This document shows positions 7,448 to 15,255 of a stretch of 34,444 nt of DNA, piece by piece. Source of the stretch: an uncultured Paracoccaceae bacterium (GTDB lineage: Bacteria; Pseudomonadota; Alphaproteobacteria; Rhodobacterales; Rhodobacteraceae); assembly GCA_943787785.1 (NCBI GenBank), contig CALSNT010000021.1, positions 1-34,444 on the forward strand. The letters run 5' to 3'. Numbering within the stretch: the first letter of the stretch is position 1; each line of letters starts with the position of its first letter. The translations under genes and the position numbers were made by a program. Below the pieces are notes generated by a model. That model worked only from the letters and a program-made list of their open reading frames with translations, was not told the DNA's origin and made no database searches.

Positions 7448-8661
7448 TGAGCACTGTCCTTGCGTCCACCTTACTGTTGATGACGGTAGTATTGGTTTTG
7501 ACCGCGATGGTCATGGGCACGCGGCGGGTCCTTGCGCCCGAGAGGCCCGTGACAATTACAGTCAACAAAACCCTGGAAATCGAGGGGCGCACTGGCGAGA
7601 AACTCCTGACTATTCTGAAGGAAGCCAAGCTGCCAATCCCCTCGGCCTGTGCAGGCGCTGGCACCTGTGGGCTATGCCGCGTCACCGTGCCTGCGGACGG
7701 CGGTGAGCCCTTGCCGACCGAGGCTGCGCGCCTGACCCGCGCCGAGATGCGTGAAGGGATGCGCCTGGCCTGCCAAGTAGTGGTCCGAGGCCCTTTGACC
7801 GTTTCGGTTCCCGAAGCCTTTATATCGGCGAAGACCTGGGATTTCCGCGTTGCGTCTACGAAAATGCTGGCACCGTTGATACGAGAGATCGTTTTAATGC
7901 CGCCCGACGGGTCCGGATTTATGCCGCGGCCCGGTGGTTTCGTGCAGGTGACCGCGCCACCTTACGCCCTTGATCTCAACGGACTCGAAATTTCCGACGC
8001 ATATGAATCCAAGTGGGCCGAACAGGGCTGGCGGAAACTAACCGTCCGATCTTCCACACCCGTGTCGCGCGCGTATTCTCTTGCCAACCGACCGGAAGAT
8101 CAGGGTGCGGTGCTGAACGTCCGCCTCGCCGTTCCGCCTCCGCAGGCCACCGATGCCCCACCAGGGATCGTGTCATCCCATCTTTTCAGCCTGAAAGTGG
8201 GCGACAGCATCCCCGTGTCGGGTCCTTTCGGTGACTTCACGATACGCGACGCAAGTCGCGAGATGGTGTTCATCGGTGGTGGCGTCGGAATGGCTCCGCT
8301 GAGGGCGCTGATTCACGATCTCTTAGACCGCGGAACCGACTCCAGGATTTCTTTCTGGTTCGGCGCGCGCAGCTTAAGCGACGCGCTTTATCGAGAGGAA
8401 TTAAACGACCTTGCCGCGCAAAACGCGAATTTTGACTTCACTCTGGCCCTCTCTGACCCGGCCGCTGACGACGATTGGGACGGCGAGAAGGGGTTTATCC
8501 ACGAGGTCGCATATCGGACCTATCTTGGTGAGCACCCCTGTCCTGAGAACAACCATTACTACTTGTGCGGGCCGCCACTGATGGTTCGCGCCGCGCTGGC
8601 AATGCTTGACAATCTTGGCGTTGAATCCAGCGCTATCTTCTTTGATGACTTTGGGGGTTGA
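7447..8661 (+). CDS. nqrF: Na+-translocating NADH:quinone reductase subunit F (NADH dehydrogenase)
   Basis: NqrF takes electrons from NADH. The 404 residues run as follows: an N-terminal membrane anchor (about 5-25); a plant-type [2Fe-2S] ferredoxin domain with Cys68, Cys74, Cys77 and Cys109 (SACAGAGTCGLC ... RLACQ); an FAD-binding ferredoxin-reductase domain with SRAYSLANRP; and an NAD-binding domain with FIGGGVGMAPLRAL and YYLCGPPLM. It ends in the family signature IFFDDFGG. Only YLCGPPLM in this C-terminal region differs slightly from the usual CGPPMM. ATG 7447 overlaps the nqrE stop (TGATG); the GTG one codon earlier is a possible alternative. All cofactor motifs are present. Confidence 0.94.
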   Translation: MSTVLASTLLLMTVVLVLTAMVMGTRRVLAPERPVTITVNKTLEIEGRTGEKLLTILKEAKLPIPSACAGAGTCGLCRVTVPADGGEPLPTEAARLTRAEMREGMRLACQVVVRGPLTVSVPEAFISAKTWDFRVASTKMLAPLIREIVLMPPDGSGFMPRPGGFVQVTAPPYALDLNGLEISDAYESKWAEQGWRKLTVRSSTPVSRAYSLANRPEDQGAVLNVRLAVPPPQATDAPPGIVSSHLFSLKVGDSIPVSGPFGDFTIRDASREMVFIGGGVGMAPLRALIHDLLDRGTDSRISFWFGARSLSDALYREELNDLAAQNANFDFTLALSDPAADDDWDGEKGFIHEVAYRTYLGEHPCPENNHYYLCGPPLMVRAALAMLDNLGVESSAIFFDDFGG

Positions 8662-8665
8662 AGGC

Positions 8666-9613
8666 ATGAATCTCTCTCGACGTTCTATGTTTTCCGGGGC
8701 TGCCGCTGCGCTGTTGGTTTCGCCCGGGCGCGCGTACGCCGGTATGCACCGGCTGGGTGGCCCCGCATTCGGAAGCTATTGGACTGCTTTGGTGCCAGAC
8801 ACCGTAGCGGACCGGGAAGTCCGGCAAGCCGTCGCATCGCGTGTCGCGGAAGGTGACAGGTTATTCTCGCCCTTCTTGATGGATAGCGAACTCTCACGTT
8901 TCAACCGCCTGCCCGCCGGAGGCGTTGCCCAGCTTTCGCCTGAAACCCGCAGTGTGATCGAAGCCGCCCAAGACTGTCATGAACGAACAGGTGGAGCGTT
9001 CGACCCAACCGTCGGACCAACAGTGTCTCGGGTCGGATTTGGACCAATCACCGGCGATGCAAATGCCTCGATCGGGCTTCTCGAGTTGGAGTCGCGCCGC
9101 GCTGTAAAGCCATCAGATGGCTTTACCCTAGACCTTTGCGGAATCGCCAAGGGATGGGTGCTGGATCAGATTGTGACGACGCTCGATGCAATGGGGATTG
9201 AAGGCTTCCTGGTCGAACTCGGCGGAGAGGTTTTCGCGCGTGGGCAGTCAACTTCCGGTCGCCCTTGGCGTGTCTTGATCGATGCACCCGACATGACGCC
9301 TGCCAATTTCTTGGAACTTCGCAACCGCGCCGTCGCAACTTCCGGGCATCGCCCGCAGTCCTATGAAATAGCATCCACGCAGTATTCACATATCGTCGAT
9401 CCGCGCCGACGATCTCCGATTCAGAATGGTGCTGATGGGGTCTCGGTTCTAGCTTCGACAGGCATCGAAGCAGATGCGCTTGCAACTGCAATGATGGCGA
9501 TGGACGTCGAGACCGCCCTGCAGTTTGCCCAGGCGCAAAACCTCGACGTTGTTTTGCGTCACGAAGGTGAGGCAATTGTGGTGGGCGCGCCGCCTCTGAA
9601 AACATTGGAGTAG
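8666..9613 (+). CDS. apbE: FAD:protein FMN transferase (ApbE)
   Basis: ApbE attaches FMN covalently to Ser/Thr of S/T-GAT motifs in exported domains such as NqrC, using FAD as donor. The 315-residue protein has an N-terminal twin-arginine-like/Sec signal (LSRRSMFSGAAAALLVSPG, then AYA), placing it in the periplasm. Family motifs are GGAFDPTVGPTV, LDLCGIAKGWVLDQI (canonical DLSGIAKG), the SHIVDPR stretch and the metal-site-like IEADALATAMM. ATG 8666 follows a GGGGGTTGAAGG purine-rich stretch; an in-frame ATG at 8645 is possible but would extend the signal. Its place directly after nqrF fits a dedicated maturation role for NqrC. Confidence 0.9.
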   Translation: MNLSRRSMFSGAAAALLVSPGRAYAGMHRLGGPAFGSYWTALVPDTVADREVRQAVASRVAEGDRLFSPFLMDSELSRFNRLPAGGVAQLSPETRSVIEAAQDCHERTGGAFDPTVGPTVSRVGFGPITGDANASIGLLELESRRAVKPSDGFTLDLCGIAKGWVLDQIVTTLDAMGIEGFLVELGGEVFARGQSTSGRPWRVLIDAPDMTPANFLELRNRAVATSGHRPQSYEIASTQYSHIVDPRRRSPIQNGADGVSVLASTGIEADALATAMMAMDVETALQFAQAQNLDVVLRHEGEAIVVGAPPLKTLE

Positions 9614-9616
9614 GAG

Positions 9617-9772
9617 ATGGCTGTGTTTGCACTGTCGTTTTTGCTGATCGTCCTGTCGATCTCTGGGCTTGCGGTGGGCCTTTTTTCCGGCCGTCGCCCG
9701 CTGAAAAAGAGTTGCGGCGCTGCAGGCTGTGAATTCTGCAAATCCTGCCCGAGGCGGGGAAAATCGAAATGA
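9617..9772 (+). CDS. nqrM: NqrM-like assembly protein (DUF539), 51 aa
   Basis: This short gene starts at ATG 9617, after TAGGAG, and ends with TGA overlapping the next start (ATGA). The product has one N-terminal membrane helix (about residues 3-24), then a basic stretch and a Cys cluster: KKSCGAAGCEFCKSCPRRGK, with four cysteines at about 33, 38, 41 and 44. NqrM is a small membrane protein required to deliver iron to the NqrD/NqrE centre; known members have one helix and a CGG...C-x-C-x3-C type cluster. Size, topology, Cys-rich tail and position after nqrF-apbE all fit. The exact Cys spacing is compressed relative to gammaproteobacterial NqrM, so the assignment rests partly on context. Confidence 0.75.
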   Translation: MAVFALSFLLIVLSISGLAVGLFSGRRPLKKSCGAAGCEFCKSCPRRGKSK

Positions 9773-10164
9773 AGGCTGACGTGGCATCTGCGATTACGCG
9801 CGACCTGATTTCATTCGCTCCCGATACACCCGTGGGGCAGGCAGTGGCATCGATGGTTGAAAATGACATTTCGGGTGCGCCCGTCCTCGACCGGATCGGT
9901 GACCTGCTAGGTGTCGTTACCGCAAAGGACTGCTTCAAAGCGGCCCTTGATGGGTCATACTACGGGGATTGGGAGGGTGCGGTCAGCGATTACATGACCG
10001 CTGAAGTCAGAACGCTTGACGCCAACACCGATCTCGTAGCCGCCGCCTCGCTGTTTCTAGAGGTCGATTTCAGACGATTCCCGGTCCTACGGGAGGGGCG
10101 GGTCATTGGAATGGTAACAAGATTGGACGTGTTGCGCGCACTCTACCGCATTTCGACTGCTTAG
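9769..10164 (+). CDS. tandem CBS-domain protein
   Basis: This 131-residue soluble protein consists of two CBS motifs. The first (about residues 1-60) contains APVLDRIGDLLGVVTAKDC. The second (about 70-128) contains FRRFPVLREGRVIGMVTRLDVLRAL, with the usual G-h-h-T/S-x-x-D signature. CBS pairs bind adenine nucleotides or NAD(H)-like ligands and act as energy sensors. It is translationally coupled to nqrM (ATGA) and is the last gene of the nqr operon. A nucleotide-sensing role in tuning the complex or its expression is an inference from position; no catalytic domain is attached. Confidence 0.88.
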   Translation: MKADVASAITRDLISFAPDTPVGQAVASMVENDISGAPVLDRIGDLLGVVTAKDCFKAALDGSYYGDWEGAVSDYMTAEVRTLDANTDLVAAASLFLEVDFRRFPVLREGRVIGMVTRLDVLRALYRISTA

Positions 10165-10459
10165 TGGACAGCAGCAACGGTAGAAGGTCTGCTCGGTTAT
10201 TTGCACTTGGCGAATAGCGTCGATGCGCAGGATTGCCTGGCCGCAAAGCACCTCAACCTGCAGTCACTTTGTGACATTCTCTTCCGCCTTGTGTCGCTTG
10301 ATTCCCACCCCTGATCCTCCGATTCCTAACTATAGTGCCGGACCAATTCAGTCGGGCAGGATCAGTGTTTCGCAGCGTCAGGCCGTTGACACGACAATAA
10401 TGTGCGCCGCGCGGCCGGTGACCCTCGGATAGCATGCACATTCCCAGGCGGATTAACTC
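10165..10459. other. intergenic, nothing recognised
   Basis: This 295-base spacer lies between the convergent ends of the nqr operon and the cytochrome c gene. I see no gene, convincing hairpin with a T tail, or FNR-type box. Short open frames here lack Shine-Dalgarno sites and family resemblance. Confidence 0.5.
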
Positions 10460-10888
10460 CTACTGCTGAATGCTTTCCAGATACGCGAACAAGCCCGCCA
10501 GCACTCTGGGCGTGGGCGTCAGTATCCCGTCGATTTCGACCGGCACCAAATCATCGGCCATAGCGGCCCTGAACTCGGGCATGACCCTTGCGAGGTGATC
10601 TTGCTCGGGCTCGCCGTAAATATAACTCAAGGAACGGGCCGCCGGGAAAACGCCTCCATTACGTTGACTCAGCGTCGTTAGATTGGTTGGGGATAGTGCC
10701 AGTCCTGCGGCCATAGGGCCATCGCCATACCCTTCAGAGCCATGACAGGCTGCACAGTTTTCTGCAAAGAACACGGCGCCGTCCGTTCGGTCCGGCATCA
10801 CCTGATCATCCGTTGATTCATCCGTGCAGGCAAATAACAGGGCCAAACCGCCCCCGAAACACATCAGACTGACAAATGGTGAGCGCAT
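10460..10888 (-). CDS. monoheme cytochrome c, probable lipoprotein
   Basis: The 142-residue protein has an N-terminal export signal ending in LALLFAC, a plausible lipobox, so it is probably anchored by a lipid to a membrane facing the periplasm. A class I cytochrome c domain follows, with heme motif CAACH (about residue 45) and a probable Met axial ligand in VMPEFRAAM. The domain ends in LAGLFAYLESIQQ, the usual terminal helix. Sequence around the heme (FAENCAACHGSEGYGDGPMA) is typical of small electron carriers and cytochrome-oxidase-associated domains. It lies 139 bases downstream of the usp gene on the same strand, and may be co-transcribed from that gene's FNR-type promoter because no box is seen immediately upstream. 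Confidence 0.85.
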   Translation of the reverse strand: MRSPFVSLMCFGGGLALLFACTDESTDDQVMPDRTDGAVFFAENCAACHGSEGYGDGPMAAGLALSPTNLTTLSQRNGGVFPAARSLSYIYGEPEQDHLARVMPEFRAAMADDLVPVEIDGILTPTPRVLAGLFAYLESIQQ

Positions 10889-11027
10889 TCTGACCTTTTC
10901 CTTTTTGATGCCCTTTACCGCCGATCCCCTTGATATAGTCCCGGTTGCTCAGGAGCAGTTGGCGAACCAGAAATAATACGGTTCAATCCTGAAAGATCGA
11001 AATCCAGCTCTGGTACGCACAACAGTT

Positions 11028-11474
11028 CTATCGGAGGATCAAGACTGGCAGCTTACTCAAAGCAATCACTTCGGCGGTCTGACTTCCGACCAACATCTTC
11101 TGGAGCCCGCGGTGACCGTGCGACGCCATGATGATCAGATCACACTCCTCCAGCTCTGCGGTGTCCATGATGCCTTTGGCCGGCTTGCTATCCTTAACGT
11201 GACGGCCTTCCGAATCCACATCCATCGACGCAGCCAGAGCAGCTGCGCTCGCGAGAACTTCTCGCGCCGAATCCGCGGCCGCGTCTTCGTAGACCTGGAT
11301 CGCATCGAGTTTTCCTCTCTCAATGTCACTGGCCATCTGTAGCGCAGGCCAATTTTCCGACACCGTAACGAAAACGACCGGTGACCCGACAGATTTGGCC
11401 AGTTGGAGTCCATGCTGCACTGCATGTCCGGCCAGCTCAGATCCGTCGGTTGCGATGAGAATTTTTTTGTACAT
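11028..11474 (-). CDS. universal stress protein (UspA family)
   Basis: The 148-residue protein is a single Usp domain of normal length. It begins MYKKILIATDGSELAGHAV (strand plus Asp-containing P-loop-like start) and ends with the ATP-binding signature GHRGLQKMLVGSQTAEV (G-2x-G-9x-G-S/T), followed by LSKLPVLILR. ATP-binding Usp proteins are soluble and linked to survival under starvation or oxygen limitation. A perfect FNR palindrome lies about 100 bases upstream of the start. Coexistence of FNR-controlled Usp, a PfkB kinase and a phasin in one region recalls hypoxia or dormancy regulons. Confidence 0.92.
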   Translation of the reverse strand: MYKKILIATDGSELAGHAVQHGLQLAKSVGSPVVFVTVSENWPALQMASDIERGKLDAIQVYEDAAADSAREVLASAAALAASMDVDSEGRHVKDSKPAKGIMDTAELEECDLIIMASHGHRGLQKMLVGSQTAEVIALSKLPVLILR

Positions 11475-11569
11475 GTTTTTCCAATCTGCGAAGCCATTTC
11501 GTATCGACGCGCCCGCGAAGCCGCCGACACGAAGCTGCGTCGACCTTGCTAAATCTGGTGCGCCGGAAC

Positions 11570-11583
11570 TTGATTTGGATCAA
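11570..11583. promoter_or_regulatory. perfect FNR/Anr-type box upstream of usp
   Basis: TTGAT-TTGG-ATCAA is an exact FNR palindrome, 102 bases (centre to ATG) upstream of the minus-strand usp gene. A start point near 11535 would be expected for class II activation. Confidence 0.8.
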
Positions 11584-11722
11584 GGTTCCGCACCTATTTC
11601 GGCTACGCCGGACGATACAAGCCCGAGGTGAGAAAGAATCTGCTGTTGGGATCAAGGCCAGGCCAAGTAACAAAGGTTAGGGTGCCGAACAGCGGTAGAC
11701 TGGAAGGTTTGCTGCGCGTCCG

Positions 11723-12493
11723 TCACTGAGCAACATAGCCGCCGTCGATCGGGATATTGGCACCGGTCACAAAGCTGGCGCGCGACGAGCAGAGCCAGAC
11801 AATCAATTCCGCAACCTCCTCGGGCCTGCCAATCCGGCCAATCGGATGCAGCGGATCCATCATTTCCCGCGATGATTGTGCCCCGCTGGTTGCCTGTTCG
11901 GCCAGCGAATCCAGCATCCGCGTGTCAATTCCGCCGGGGCAGATCGAATTCACTCGAATCCCGTCTTTTCCGTACTCAAGCGCCGCGTTTTTCGTCAAGC
12001 CATTCACGGCATGTTTCGTCGCGACATAAGGAGACAGTCCCGGGAAGCCAATGAGACCGGCCACCGAGGCCAAATTCACAATGGCACCGCCGCCAGCTGT
12101 CTTCATCTGCCGAATTTCAGCCTGCAGGCAAAGGAACATGCCACGCAGATTGACCGCAAGAACGGAATCGAAATCTTCGATCGACTGATCTGCGAGGGGC
12201 GCGATTGTGCCTTCGATGCCTGCGTTGTTGCACACGCAGTCCAATGTGCCGAAAGCTTTGATTGCCTCGCGGACCAGAGCGTTAACCTCGTCGGCGCTCG
12301 CAACGTCGGCTTTGACGAACAGCGCTTCGCCGCCGTTTTTTTGGATCAATGAGGCCGTTTCTTCACCGCTAGAACGATTGATGTCGGAGACAATTACCTT
12401 TGCACCTTCCTCGGCGAATTTCAGCGCCGTCGCACGACCGATCCCCGTGCCGGAACCAGTCACCATTGCCACCTTGTCTGAAACAATACCCAT
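11723..12493 (-). CDS. short-chain dehydrogenase/reductase (SDR)
   Basis: This is a 256-residue classical SDR. Visible features are the Rossmann glycine motif VTGSGTGIGRATAL (TGxxxGxG), NNAG at about residue 90, the catalytic Ser in NLASVAGL, the Tyr-x3-Lys pair in SPYVATKHAV, and the C-terminal FVTGANIPIDGGYV. An Asp after strand 2 (VIVSDIN) suggests NAD(H) preference. The closest textbook subgroup is FabG-like/2,5-dichloro-cyclohexadiene-diol-dehydrogenase-like, but the substrate cannot be told. It is divergent from the NTF2-like gene, with an FNR-type box between them 68 bases from this start, so low-oxygen control is likely. Confidence 0.92.
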   Translation of the reverse strand: MGIVSDKVAMVTGSGTGIGRATALKFAEEGAKVIVSDINRSSGEETASLIQKNGGEALFVKADVASADEVNALVREAIKAFGTLDCVCNNAGIEGTIAPLADQSIEDFDSVLAVNLRGMFLCLQAEIRQMKTAGGGAIVNLASVAGLIGFPGLSPYVATKHAVNGLTKNAALEYGKDGIRVNSICPGGIDTRMLDSLAEQATSGAQSSREMMDPLHPIGRIGRPEEVAELIVWLCSSRASFVTGANIPIDGGYVAQ

Positions 12494-12554
12494 TTGGATT
12501 CACCCGTATTTTTGATTGACCAATGCATGATGAGACAAAGTGCCGACGCACACG

Positions 12555-12568
12555 TTGATCCAGGTCAA
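12555..12568. promoter_or_regulatory. FNR/Anr-type box, SDR/NTF2-like divergent promoter
   Basis: TTGAT-CCAG-GTCAA lies midway between the divergent starts 12493 and 12626, 68 and 64 bases from the box centre. This near-symmetric position would suit class II activation in both directions. Confidence 0.72.
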
Positions 12569-12625
12569 ATCGGTCACGGGGACATCGTGCCACGCTTGAT
12601 AGTTAAAATAATCAGGAGTGCTCTT

Positions 12626-13003
12626 ATGGAAGACCTAGTTGAAATTGGTCGGCTATTCGTCCAGGCGATGCGAGATGGTCGTGGCATTGCGCATGTCGAC
12701 GAAATCTATTCGGAAAATGCGGAGTCGGTAGAGGCGGTAGTGCCTCCCGGTCGCGATGTGCGTATCGCCAAGGGTAGAAGCGCAATTAGGGCAAAACGTG
12801 AGGATTGGTTGGCAGCCCACGACATCCACAAGATCGACGTCGACGGCCCTTTTGTCCACCCACCCAACCGTTTCGGAGTCCGCTTCGAGGTCGTGGTGAC
12901 ACAGAAAGCAACCGGTCGGCAGATGACTCTGCGCGAGATCGCAGTTTATACGGTCGGGGATGGCAAGATTGTCCGCGAAGAATTCTTTATGTTGCCGCGA
13001 TAG
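12626..13003 (+). CDS. NTF2/SnoaL-like protein of unknown substrate
   Basis: The 125-residue protein has the alpha+beta cone layout of the NTF2-like superfamily: an N-terminal helix (MEDLVEIGRLFVQAMRDG), a VDEIYSENAESVEAV segment, then a run of beta strands (RFGVRFEVVVTQ; QMTLREIAVYTVGDGKIVREEFFML). This fold hosts polyketide cyclases, ketosteroid-isomerase-like enzymes and binding proteins. No obvious catalytic Asp/His constellation can be assigned by eye. ATG 12626 follows CAGGAG and is preferred to the ORF opening at 12494, which would cross the FNR-type box. It may act with the divergent SDR, but this is only positional. Confidence 0.75.
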   Translation: MEDLVEIGRLFVQAMRDGRGIAHVDEIYSENAESVEAVVPPGRDVRIAKGRSAIRAKREDWLAAHDIHKIDVDGPFVHPPNRFGVRFEVVVTQKATGRQMTLREIAVYTVGDGKIVREEFFMLPR

Positions 13004-13144
13004 TTAGCGCGCGCCGATGTCGCCAGCCACCTGCTAACCGCCAATTCCAACGCTAGCAGTGTTCTCGGAGGACGTTATGCCTACGAGGGCCGTGCATAGG
13101 AAAAACTAAAACAAGCGCTTCTCGCGTCGTCAATTTGTTTGGTT

Positions 13145-13158
13145 TTGATCCATGTCAA
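13145..13158. promoter_or_regulatory. orphaned FNR/Anr-type box before an IS remnant
   Basis: TTGAT-CCAT-GTCAA has no intact target gene. Directly downstream is a truncated IS3-type transposase, followed by the C-terminal stub of a c-type cytochrome. It probably belonged to the promoter of that cytochrome. Confidence 0.65.
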
Positions 13159-13164
13159 AGAACG

Positions 13165-13540
13165 CCCGGACACAACACCGATCAGGGTAGCCAGTTCACC
13201 AGCGGTGATTGGATTGACGTCCTGACCGATGCGAAGATCAAGATCAGCATGGACGGTAAGGGCCGCTGGATCGACAATCGGATGATTGAGCGGCTCTGGC
13301 GGTCCCTCAAGTACGAATGCGTTTATCTACACGCCTTTGAAACAGGGTCACAGGCCAAGGCGGGCATTGGAAAATGGTTGGCCTATTACAATGCTGAACG
13401 ACCTCATTCGACCCACGGCATCTTGACCCCTGACGAGGCCTATGTCAGCAAAACAGAACCAATGAAATTAGCAGCCTAAAACCAAACCATGGTCTACCTT
13501 AGCAAGGCTGCAGAATGGTCGAAAAAGCAAGACCACCTCT
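13165..13540 (+). mobile_element. IS3-family insertion sequence remnant (right end)
   Basis: The transposase fragment plus about 60 bases after its stop look like the 3' end of an IS3-type element. The stretch ending GACCACCTC near 13539 would be the terminal inverted repeat (reverse complement GAGGTGGTC). The left boundary is fixed only to about 13160-13174, where IS-like coding starts abruptly. No left inverted repeat or target duplication is visible, so this is a deletion derivative. Confidence 0.7.
13174..13479 (+). pseudogene. IS3-family transposase (OrfB) C-terminal fragment
   Basis: The recognisable part starts at NTDQGSQFTSGDW, the second-Asp block of the DDE integrase core. It continues through MDGKGRWIDNRMIERLWRSL (catalytic Glu) to YYNAERPHSTHGILTPDEAY, the standard IS3 OrfB C-terminus. 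The first catalytic Asp, the whole N-terminal two thirds of OrfB and all of OrfA are absent, so it cannot be active. The reading frame opens at 13135 only through fused foreign sequence. Confidence 0.9.
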
Positions 13541-13541
13541 G

Positions 13542-13634
13542 TTGCTGGACCCACACGATCCGATGCCATTCCTCGATCTGGCATTGCCTGAGGTTGAGGA
13601 CCTGCGGGCCTATATCCAGAGCCTCTCACCCTGA
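13542..13634 (+). pseudogene. C-terminal remnant of a c-type cytochrome
   Basis: Immediately after the IS end, one frame encodes LLLDPHDPMPFLDLALPEVE followed by a helix ending RAYIQSLSP and a TGA at 13632. This is the classic C-terminus of a class I cytochrome c: a Met axial ligand in MPF, then a helix starting at LPEVEDL and ending AYIQSL. The heme-binding N-terminal part is missing, apparently replaced by the IS. An FNR-type box remains upstream of the IS at 13145. Confidence 0.65.
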
Positions 13635-13637
13635 TTT

Positions 13638-14886
13638 TCAGATCAGCAACGGCCCGGCCAGCAGCCCCAAACACGTCAACGACCCCAGAACAGGCACCCA
13701 GATCGGGGCTATGAAAATGCCTTCGGGCGCGGGATCGCGGCGCAGTTTGATGCGTGCCAGCGACAGGTTCACCAGAACGAAGACAATCAGGATGATCTGT
13801 GTCGTCATCTCGGCCAGCCGGTCAATCGGCAGAAACAGCGCAAGGAGCAGCACCAGTACTGACACGAGCAGGGTTGAGATCAGCGGCGTATGTGTCACCG
13901 AGTTCACGCGCGCGAACACTGTTGGAATTCGTCCGGCATTTCCCAGCCCGTAAAGCACTCGCGATGCCATGATGATCTGAATGACGATCCCGTTCAGCGT
14001 TGCGGCGATGGCGATCAGGGAAATCGCTAGCGGCGACAGCCCTGTCAGCCGCTCGAACAGCACGCTGATCGGCGCCCCGGTCTCGGTCAGGTCGGCATGC
14101 GGTATGGTCAGAACGGCGACCGAGACCACCAGAAAATAAATTAGCGTCGCCGCCAGCAGCGTCCAGATGATCGCACGCGGCATGTCCCTTTGCGGGGTCT
14201 TGGTCTCTTCGACCAGATTGACCACGTCGTCAAAGCCGATGAATGCAAAGAACGCAATCAGGCTGGTGGTAAAAACGGCGCTGAGAGCCACAGTGTCGGT
14301 CAGGGGCGGAAAAACCTCGGGCAGACGCGAGATAATCCCGGGATTAGTCCAGAACCCCGCGACGACAATGATCATCAGGCCAATGATCTCAAGCACTGTG
14401 AAGATGGCCGCGAATGTCACGGACTCCAGTACACCCCAAGTAGCGACTGCTCCCATGATGACAACGATGCCCCACAACAACCCAGGATCTCGGCAGGTCA
14501 ATGATCGATACGACATAACCCGCGCCACCCAGAGTGATCGCAGCCGCCGCAACGATCGCAGACAACACGATGAACCCTCCGGTTGCACGGGTCAGCCAGG
14601 GCCAGCCGAAACCACCCTCAACATAGATCGCCTCGCCCGCACTTTTCGGGAAACGTCCGGTAAGTTCGGCAAAGCTGCCGGCGGTGAAGGCCATGACCAC
14701 GGCAGCCAGCAGGAACGAGCTTGGCGCATAGCTGCCCGCCTGATCGACCGCAGCCCCAATCAGCACGTAAATGCCCGCGCCGATAGTAACGCCAAGGCCG
14801 TAGAGCACCAGCAGAGGCAGGGATATGGCGCGGATCAACTCTGGTCGGACGTCATCATTTGCCGGAGATGCGCCCGGTTCACTCAT
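13638..14886 (-). pseudogene. APC-family amino acid permease with a one-base frameshift
   Basis: Two overlapping frames together make one roughly 415-residue APC-superfamily permease. The N-terminal part (14886 to about 14490) has AISLPLLVLYGLGVTIGAGIYV, the G-rich first unwound helix typical of the family, and GAAVDQAGSYAPSSF. The rest (about 14490 to 13638) contains FIGFDDVVNLVEETKTPQRD, the signature loop, and further helices to LAGLLAGPLLI. The break lies in the coding-strand sequence CTGCCGAGATCC (about 14486-14494): dropping one base restores DLPDPGLLWGIVVI. This is either a real inactivating mutation or a sequencing error; the sequence either side is otherwise undamaged. The start overlaps the dksA-like stop (ATGA). 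Likely an inner-membrane amino acid or polyamine transporter. Confidence 0.82.
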
Positions 14887-15200
14887 GTAGCGCAGTGCCT
14901 GCAGAAAGGCGTGTAAGGCATCAGGTCGAGGCGATCCTCACGAATGTCTGCACCGCATTTGGTGCAAATTCCGTAAGTGCCCGCTTCGATACGCGCCAGC
15001 GACGCCTCGATCATCTGCAGCTCTTTCTGACCAGACAGACCCATCTGTTCGAGAACCTCGTCACCCTCACGCTCGGTTGCGCGATCTTCCCAGTCCTGAC
15101 TTGGCGTTTCGTCAAGGCTGTCGTCGATCTGGTGCAGGCGCGCATCTAACTCGGACTGGCGCTCCAACAACTGGCGTTTCCGGGCTGGAATGTCGGTCAT
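14883..15200 (-). CDS. DksA/TraR-family C4 zinc-finger protein
   Basis: The 105-residue protein has an N-terminal coiled-coil region rich in Arg, Glu and Gln (RKRQLLERQSELDARLHQID) and a C-terminal zinc finger with four cysteines: GICTKCGADI ... FCRHCAT. This layout matches short DksA/TraR/YocK-like proteins. DksA proper inserts its coiled-coil tip into the RNA polymerase secondary channel with ppGpp; in this short form an acidic stretch (DDSLDETPSQDWEDR) occupies the tip region, but I cannot tell whether polymerase binding is kept. It is the likely first gene of a pair with the APC permease, whose start overlaps its stop. Confidence 0.88.
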   Translation of the reverse strand: MTDIPARKRQLLERQSELDARLHQIDDSLDETPSQDWEDRATEREGDEVLEQMGLSGQKELQMIEASLARIEAGTYGICTKCGADIREDRLDLMPYTPFCRHCAT

Positions 15201-15255
15201 GGTTATTACCTTTTCTGGTTGATCTCGGATCGGGCAAGCCGCACGCGGTTTGCCT

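Noticed and set aside
10930-10950. TTGATATAGTCCC between cytochrome c and usp, considered as an FNR box
   Set aside because: Only the left half-site matches; the right half has no ATCAA-like sequence.
15219-15235. TTGATCTCGGATCGG-like sequence before the DksA-type gene, considered as an FNR box
   Set aside because: The spacing is five rather than four bases and the right half is ATCGG, so it does not fit the palindrome.
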